A DNA stretch of 25,277 bases. It comes from a virus. Each line of letters begins with the position of its first letter. Position 1 is the first letter of the stretch. The DNA lies in IMG/VR virus record IMGVR_UViG_3300031623_000043, positions 1-25,277 of that record; one strand, written 5' to 3'. A program made the translations under genes and the position numbers. Below, in pieces: positions 21,318 through 25,277 of the stretch. The notes below the pieces were generated by a model, which ran no database searches, had not been told where the DNA came from, and was given only the letters and a program-made list of their open reading frames with translations.

Positions 21318-22539
21318 AACATATTGTCGATATCCTTTTAAACAAGCCATTGTAGATAAATCTGGCTTAATGAAATTTTGTTATTATAATTTTTTTCCAT
21401 ATGGAACTAACGCAAAACACGACTATACGTTTCCCGACGATAAAAAACATATTAACGATGTTGACGACATTAATGATTGGTTTCATGGTTCATATATGAA
21501 CCAAGTGCGTAAATCAATGCTAGAAGGTAAACCTTTAAAGGAATGCATTGGTTGTTACCAATGCGAGGAACGTGGTAAACAATCATTTAGACAAGAAGCT
21601 AATTACAATTATTTTAAAAAAAATAAAAACAAACCACTAGACCATATTAACTTCGAAGCTGTACACCTAAAATTTGGCAACAAATGTAATTTAAAATGTA
21701 AAATGTGTCACCCATGTACTAGTAGTGAATTACAAAAGGAATACCAAGAACTGGGTTGGAAAAACAACGATCCGATAGTAAAAAGTTCAACTAAAGATAA
21801 AGTTGACTATAACTGGCCAACGAAGGAAAAGAATATTGAAAAATTAAAAGCCATGGCCAAACATCACAAACGTTTTCACTTCTCCGGGGGCGAACCACTA
21901 TTACATAAAGGTTTGTTTAATTGGATGAAACATTGTGTTGACAACAACTATGCAAGAAATATTGATTTTGATATTGTAACAAACGGAACAGTTATACCTC
22001 CTCAATTTATTGACCTGGCTGATCAGTTTAACTCTGTTTCGGTATCACTAGGTATCGATGGCTTGAACGATACATTTAACTATATTAGGTATCCCGGAAA
22101 CTTTAATATTATCGAACAGAACACAAATTTTTATCATAACTGGTTAAAGAATAAACCTAACTCTAGATTTACTATTATTTTTTGTTTACAAGTTTTTAAT
22201 TTGCACCACCTTAGTAATTTTATAGAAAAATATACTCCTCTTTGTATTAATTCCGAACCCGGGATAATTTATTTAGAAGATCCATCTTTTATGTCTTATA
22301 ACTTGTTAGATACTAAAGATATTGTACAACAAATAAAGAAATTAATAATGCTTAAACAATCATCAAACAACGAAACAATGAATGCTGTTATACAAGATTG
22401 TTTAATTAACCTTAAGAACTATAATACAAAACAAAATAAAAATGAGTGGAAAGAATTAAAACAATTTGTTGCAACACAAGACAACCACCGAAATATTAAT
22501 ATTGCAAATTATATTCCTGAACTAGCTCATTATTTTTAA
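21301..22539 (+). CDS. twitch-type radical SAM protein, tandem copy 1
   Basis: A 412-residue protein with the cysteine-rich region first: C9 (KTYCRYPF), C27, then C82, C85 and C88 (ECIGCYQC). The core motif follows as C129-x3-C133-x2-C136 (CNLKCKMC), then FSGGEPLLH, VTNGT and LGIDGLNDTFNYIRYP. It is clearly paralogous to the next gene, sharing YCRxPF, VRKSMLEGK-L-EC, FGNKCNLKCKMC and SSEL-KE---LGW; the core motif is identical over 30 nt in both. Only 1 nt separates the two genes. Such proteins are usually linked to peptide or protein modification; no partner peptide is evident. Confidence 0.87.
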   Translation: MKKIPKTYCRYPFKQAIVDKSGLMKFCYYNFFPYGTNAKHDYTFPDDKKHINDVDDINDWFHGSYMNQVRKSMLEGKPLKECIGCYQCEERGKQSFRQEANYNYFKKNKNKPLDHINFEAVHLKFGNKCNLKCKMCHPCTSSELQKEYQELGWKNNDPIVKSSTKDKVDYNWPTKEKNIEKLKAMAKHHKRFHFSGGEPLLHKGLFNWMKHCVDNNYARNIDFDIVTNGTVIPPQFIDLADQFNSVSVSLGIDGLNDTFNYIRYPGNFNIIEQNTNFYHNWLKNKPNSRFTIIFCLQVFNLHHLSNFIEKYTPLCINSEPGIIYLEDPSFMSYNLLDTKDIVQQIKKLIMLKQSSNNETMNAVIQDCLINLKNYNTKQNKNEWKELKQFVATQDNHRNINIANYIPELAHYF

Positions 22540-22540
22540 T

Positions 22541-23785
22541 ATGAAAGAAGTTTCAAAATCTTATTGTAGAGTACCATTTGATAGTATTACTGTTACGCCA
22601 ACTGGACGTATGCAAATGTGTTGTGAAGCACAATGGACTGCTTTACTTTCTACAGAAAAAACTTCTATTAAAGATATAGATAGTATCGACAACTGGTTTA
22701 ACAGTGATTATCTTAACAACGTAAGAAAATCTATGTTAGAAGGTAAGCTATTACCTGAATGTGTAACCTGTTATAAAAATGAAAAGCTATATGATCGTTC
22801 TGTTCGAACCGTTATTAATGAAGAATATTTTGCTAAGAATAATAATACAACAGAATACAGCATTAAAAAAGTAGATTTTAAACTTGGAAACAAATGTAAT
22901 TTAAAATGTAAAATGTGTTTTCCTTATGCATCTAGTGAACTTTGGAAAGAATGGAAAGCACTTGGATGGAACAGTAAAGAAAAAGATCCAAACAAAGATA
23001 CATCATGGAAATATTATGATGGATATTTTAAAGAAGACTATGCATGGCCAAAGAATAAAACCAACATGGACAAAATAAAAGAGGTAGCAGTAAAGAGTAA
23101 ACTTATTCACGTTACCGGAGGTGAGCCAACATTAAATCCAGAGTTCTTTGATTTATTACGACATTGTATTGATACCGGCGTTGCAAAAAATATTATACTC
23201 GACGTCACTACTAATGCAACAAAAATTCATCCAAAATTTTTTGACATGGTACGACAATTCAAAAAACTTGATCTTATTATTAGTATGGATGGTATTGATA
23301 AAACTTATGAGTATGTAAGATATCCAGCAGTATATAATACTGTCTACAAAAATATTTTAAAGTACAATGCGTTTGTAAAAACATTAAACAAAAATTCAAC
23401 ATTAAGATTTAATTTTGTATTACAAATGTGGAACATACACTCAACTATCGATGTTATAAAAACACTTACTCCGTTAGCTGTAAATGAAACACAAGTACCT
23501 GTAATGATCGAAGTTCTAAACGATCCACGTTTTATGCATTGGGACATTCTTCCAGAATGGTATATTAAAAAAATTGTAGCAAATATTCACAAAGAGAAAC
23601 AAGCAAACCATCCAGAATTAATTAGATATGGAATATTTGCTTTTGCTGAAAAACTTAAAGCATATAAAGAAAGAGACATAACAGGACTTAAAAAACAACT
23701 ATTAGAGTTCACTACTATACAAGATACTCATAGAGGTATAAAATTAAAGGATTATATACCAGATCTGGTGGAGTTTTTTGGATAA
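22541..23785 (+). CDS. twitch-type radical SAM protein, tandem copy 2
   Basis: A 414-residue paralogue of the preceding gene. N-terminal cysteines are C9, C27 and C28 (QMCCEAQ), plus ECVTCYKNE; compared with copy 1 the third Cys of that cluster is missing. The core is C119-x3-C123-x2-C126, then VTGGEPTLN, TTNAT and SMDGIDKTYEYVRYP. The end, TIQDTHRGIKLKDYIPDLVEFFG, matches the TQDNHRNINIANYIPELAHYF end of copy 1, so the whole length is duplicated. The altered cysteine sets imply the two may carry different clusters or act on different sites. Last gene of the operon. Confidence 0.87.
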   Translation: MKEVSKSYCRVPFDSITVTPTGRMQMCCEAQWTALLSTEKTSIKDIDSIDNWFNSDYLNNVRKSMLEGKLLPECVTCYKNEKLYDRSVRTVINEEYFAKNNNTTEYSIKKVDFKLGNKCNLKCKMCFPYASSELWKEWKALGWNSKEKDPNKDTSWKYYDGYFKEDYAWPKNKTNMDKIKEVAVKSKLIHVTGGEPTLNPEFFDLLRHCIDTGVAKNIILDVTTNATKIHPKFFDMVRQFKKLDLIISMDGIDKTYEYVRYPAVYNTVYKNILKYNAFVKTLNKNSTLRFNFVLQMWNIHSTIDVIKTLTPLAVNETQVPVMIEVLNDPRFMHWDILPEWYIKKIVANIHKEKQANHPELIRYGIFAFAEKLKAYKERDITGLKKQLLEFTTIQDTHRGIKLKDYIPDLVEFFG

Positions 23786-23788
23786 ATA
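23781..23788 (+). promoter_or_regulatory. late promoter candidate for the small-gene run
   Basis: GATAAATA, one base from the T4 late box, lies across the end of the radical SAM gene. Transcription about 6 nt downstream would give a ~26-nt leader carrying the AGGAGG of the next gene. Confidence 0.5.
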
Positions 23789-23806
23789 TGCACATATAAT
23801 TGCAAC

Positions 23807-23812
23807 AGGAGG
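23807..23812 (+). promoter_or_regulatory. Shine-Dalgarno fixing the ATG at 23820
   Basis: AGGAGG with a 7-nt spacer to ATG 23820. It rules out the in-frame TTG at 23778, which lies upstream of it. Confidence 0.8.
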
Positions 23813-23819
23813 ATACGTT

Positions 23820-23996
23820 ATGAATCCAATTAAGTGGGTAAAAGATAGAGTAGACGAAAGAACATCATGGGATGGTACTGTATTAATAGCAGTAGGCGTT
23901 GTGATATTAATTGCAGGACCATTAGCCAAACTAGCGGCTTGGGGAGCAATTGGTTATGGTGCGTGGACTCTATATAAAAGAGAAAAGAAATCATAA
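23820..23996 (+). CDS. small membrane protein conserved in marine T4-like phages
   Basis: A 58-residue protein, MNPIKWVKDRVDERTSWDG then a long hydrophobic stretch TVLIAVGVVILIAGPLAKLAAWGAIGYGAWTLY that could make one or two spans, and a basic end KREKKS. I recall near-identical small proteins in marine cyanomyophages; function unknown. It leads a run of SD-driven small genes and has a late-type promoter box, so it is probably made late. Membrane role in assembly or lysis is open. Confidence 0.75.
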   Translation: MNPIKWVKDRVDERTSWDGTVLIAVGVVILIAGPLAKLAAWGAIGYGAWTLYKREKKS

Positions 23997-24005
23997 GGAG
24001 AAGAA

Positions 24006-24149
24006 ATGTTACAAGAATTAAAAAGATGGTGTATTGAAGTTTCAAAAGAACTTTGTGGCGAAACGGTTAGTACAGCAGGAACAATATGTGATGAAACAAA
24101 AAAAGCAAATGCAGATTTTGTTAAAGCCATCATGGAGAGCTTAAGATAA
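24006..24149 (+). CDS. small acidic/helical protein
   Basis: A 47-residue product, MLQELKRWCIEVSKELCGETVSTAGTICDETKKANADFVKAIMESLR, with an AAGGAG (23995-24000) 5 nt before the ATG. Three cysteines (C9, C16, C27) and a helical pattern. No known family. Reality is supported by the SD, the tight spacing in the small-gene run and the absence of another use for this stretch. Confidence 0.65.
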   Translation: MLQELKRWCIEVSKELCGETVSTAGTICDETKKANADFVKAIMESLR

Positions 24150-24153
24150 GATT

Positions 24154-24309
24154 ATGTTTAAACTGCCAAAAATAAAAATACCAAAGGTTAAAATACCCGA
24201 CGTAGTTGGTAAAGCAAAAGACCTAGCAAGTAAAGTTGGGTCCGGCGTTAAGTCAACAACTAAAAGTGCAACTAACGGTATTAAAAACTTAAATCCATTT
24301 AAAAAATAA
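24154..24309 (+). CDS. small lysine-rich repetitive protein
   Basis: A 51-residue product: MFKLPKIKIPKVKIPDVVGKAKDLASKVGSGVKSTTKSATNGIKNLNPFKK. The first 17 residues repeat a K-(I/V)-P unit; the remainder is an amphipathic Lys/Val/Ala/Ser helix. It starts 4 nt after the previous stop with no strong SD, suggesting reinitiation. It resembles membrane-active or nucleic-acid-binding small proteins by composition only. Confidence 0.65.
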   Translation: MFKLPKIKIPKVKIPDVVGKAKDLASKVGSGVKSTTKSATNGIKNLNPFKK

Positions 24310-24311
24310 AG

Positions 24312-24317
24312 AAGGAG
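24312..24317 (+). promoter_or_regulatory. Shine-Dalgarno for the gene at 24325
   Basis: AAGGAG with a 7-nt spacer to the ATG at 24325. Confidence 0.75.
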
Positions 24318-24324
24318 TACTACT

Positions 24325-24558
24325 ATGTGGACATGGCTAGAAAGAGTAATCGGCACATACGACAAACCTTTAGTTTTAACTAAAGCAATGGAAGTTAAAC
24401 GTGCAAGAACTAAACGTGGACGTTATAAAGGTGATGACAAATCTACTGCAGATATTAACGAGGCTTGGGTTGGTGGTAAAGCACCTAAGAAAAAAAGAGT
24501 ATACAAAATTAAAGGCAAAAAATATACATTAAAGAAAAAAATTAATAAGAAAAAATAA
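24325..24558 (+). CDS. small strongly basic protein
   Basis: A 77-residue protein: N-terminal MWTWLERVIGTYDKPLVLTKAMEVKR, then TKRGRYKGDDKSTADINEAWVGGKAPKKKR and a lysine-rich tail ending KKKINKKK. The composition suggests nucleic-acid or capsid contact. No known fold. It overlaps the next start by 1 nt and has a good SD. Similar basic small proteins are usual in late regions of marine T4-like phages. Confidence 0.75.
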   Translation: MWTWLERVIGTYDKPLVLTKAMEVKRARTKRGRYKGDDKSTADINEAWVGGKAPKKKRVYKIKGKKYTLKKKINKKK

Positions 24559-24998
24559 TGAAAATTAGCGATAGCACATCAATATCAATGCCTATGAGGA
24601 ATTTAATTTCCATCATGGGTGCAGTTGCTATTGGTGTATGGGCATACTTCGGAGTTGCTGAAAGAATTACTATGTTGGAAACTAAATCCCAACTAGCCGA
24701 AAAAGATGTTAATCAAGCAGTTCAGAGACTAGAAGGTGAACAATCAAAGAATTCAGAGTTTAGAATTAAATGGCCACGTGGTGAATTAGGTTCACCACCA
24801 GCAGACTCAGAACAATTCATGCTTATTGAACACATAGCAGGCCAAGTAGAGAAGATACAGAATCGTCTAGAAGACATGATGAACAACGGTGTTAACATCA
24901 CAAGACTACAACAAGATGTTAAAGACCTAAGTGACGATGTTGAGAAGCTAAAAGATGGTCAACGTAGTTTAAAAGCCAATAACGGCGACTCTCACTAA
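24558..24998 (+). CDS. membrane-anchored coiled-coil protein
   Basis: A 146-residue protein: cytoplasmic start MKISDSTSISMPMRN, one span (about residues 16-33, LISIMGAVAIGVWAYFGV), then a coiled coil (ITMLETKSQLAEKDVNQAVQRLEGEQ), a Pro-containing break (WPRGELGSPPADSEQ) and a second coiled coil to the end (VEKIQNRLEDMM...LQQDVKDLSDDVEKLKDG). This layout is that of inner-membrane spanins or related anchors. From memory marine cyanomyophages have a similar MKISDSTxIxMPMRNLI protein. It follows the basic protein with a 1-nt overlap. Confidence 0.75.
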   Translation: MKISDSTSISMPMRNLISIMGAVAIGVWAYFGVAERITMLETKSQLAEKDVNQAVQRLEGEQSKNSEFRIKWPRGELGSPPADSEQFMLIEHIAGQVEKIQNRLEDMMNNGVNITRLQQDVKDLSDDVEKLKDGQRSLKANNGDSH

Positions 24999-25018
24999 TC
25001 GTTTAAACTACTAATCAT

Positions 25019-25026
25019 AATAAATA
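25019..25026 (+). promoter_or_regulatory. candidate late promoter box, leaderless spacing
   Basis: AATAAATA, one base from the T4 late box, ends 6 nt before the ATG at 25033, which has no SD. Confidence 0.5.
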
Positions 25027-25032
25027 GTGTTA

Positions 25033-25277
25033 ATGAAAAAGTGTTTATTAATAATTCTATCCATACTATTCCTATCTACGCAAACAATGGCGTTAGATTA
25101 TAAGCCAGGTAAAGCACATCTAAACAAAGAAGGTGTTATTGGTTTATTATTAATTCTTAATGGCAAAATGATAGAACACGTTTTCAAACCAAACCTATCT
25201 GCTTGTATGAAATCTAAAAGAATAGCACAAAGAGAAATGGATGCTAATAGTAAGAACGGCAGAGTTCAATTTGTTTG
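25033..25277 (+). CDS. secreted or periplasmic hypothetical protein, 3' partial
   Basis: The first 81 codons of a gene cut by the right edge. MKKCLLIILSILFLSTQTMALDYK is a typical Sec signal peptide with likely cleavage after TMA. The mature part contains GKAHLNKEGVIGLLLILNGKMIEHVFKPNLSACMKSKRIAQREMDANSKNGRVQF. The spaced ACMKSKRIA wording resembles small periplasmic phage or host proteins of unknown role. No further assignment is possible from the fragment. Confidence 0.7.
   Translation, partial: MKKCLLIILSILFLSTQTMALDYKPGKAHLNKEGVIGLLLILNGKMIEHVFKPNLSACMKSKRIAQREMDANSKNGRVQFV

Noticed and set aside
23778-23819. TTG-started extension of the small membrane protein
   Set aside because: AGGAGG with correct spacing points to ATG 23820, and the extension overlaps the previous gene and the promoter box.
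1-25277. CRISPR arrays, insertion sequences, integrase or attachment sites
   Set aside because: No regular repeat-spacer pattern, transposase motif or integrase was seen on either strand; the tRNAs are part of a phage cluster with no flanking duplication of full tRNA ends.

Overview
The window looks like part of the genome of a marine T4-like myovirus: strictly lytic style, very A+T-rich, tightly packed and with many 1-50 nt gene overlaps. The T4-type replication genes identify it: a UvsW-type helicase (cut by the left edge), a gp62-type clamp-loader small subunit, a gp61-type primase with zinc ribbon and TOPRIM motifs, and a gp41-type DnaB-fold helicase. Several unnamed neighbours resemble, from memory, conserved hypothetical proteins of marine cyano- and pelagimyophages. 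I see no integrase, transposase, CRISPR array or rRNA. A SAR11-like or other low-GC marine host is inference only.

Layout. 1-8561 is the replication block on the + strand: uvsW, small conserved genes, gp62, a zinc-finger protein, a compact DnaE-like protein, a convergent minus-strand gene, a virion-type protein, primase, a radical SAM enzyme inserted between primase and helicase, and the helicase. 8659-9558 is a TRAP-transporter solute-binding (DctP-like) gene closed by the clearest Rho-independent terminator in the window. 9638-17203 is an accessory island of tailoring-type enzymes: methyltransferase, two compact 2-oxoglutarate/Fe(II)-oxygenase-like proteins, an asparagine-synthetase-like ligase, a DUF1289 protein, two radical SAM proteins, a short-chain dehydrogenase, a sulfotransferase and an SGNH-hydrolase-like protein. 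17203-18336 is a minus-strand stretch with tRNA-Thr(TGT), tRNA-Ala(TGC), a membrane/coiled-coil protein, tRNA-Asp(GTC) and a small unknown gene. 18507-20187 holds small membrane proteins and lipoproteins. 20271-23785 is an operon of three more radical SAM genes, two of them tandem paralogues. 23820-25277 is a run of small, SD-led late-type genes (membrane, basic, coiled-coil, secreted).

How it may work together. The replication genes supply phage DNA synthesis and recombination. The striking feature is six radical SAM genes in 25 kb, four with a cysteine-rich twitch/SPASM-like region in front of the radical SAM core, alongside a methyltransferase, two oxygenase-like proteins, a ligase, a dehydrogenase, a sulfotransferase and a hydrolase-like protein. 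This gene set resembles a peptide/protein or glycan tailoring pathway; no substrate is identifiable from sequence alone. A second signal is regulatory: at seven starts that head transcription units, a TAAATA box ends 5-7 nt before the ATG. If T4 late-promoter spacing applies, those messages would be leaderless, whereas other genes carry strong SD sequences.
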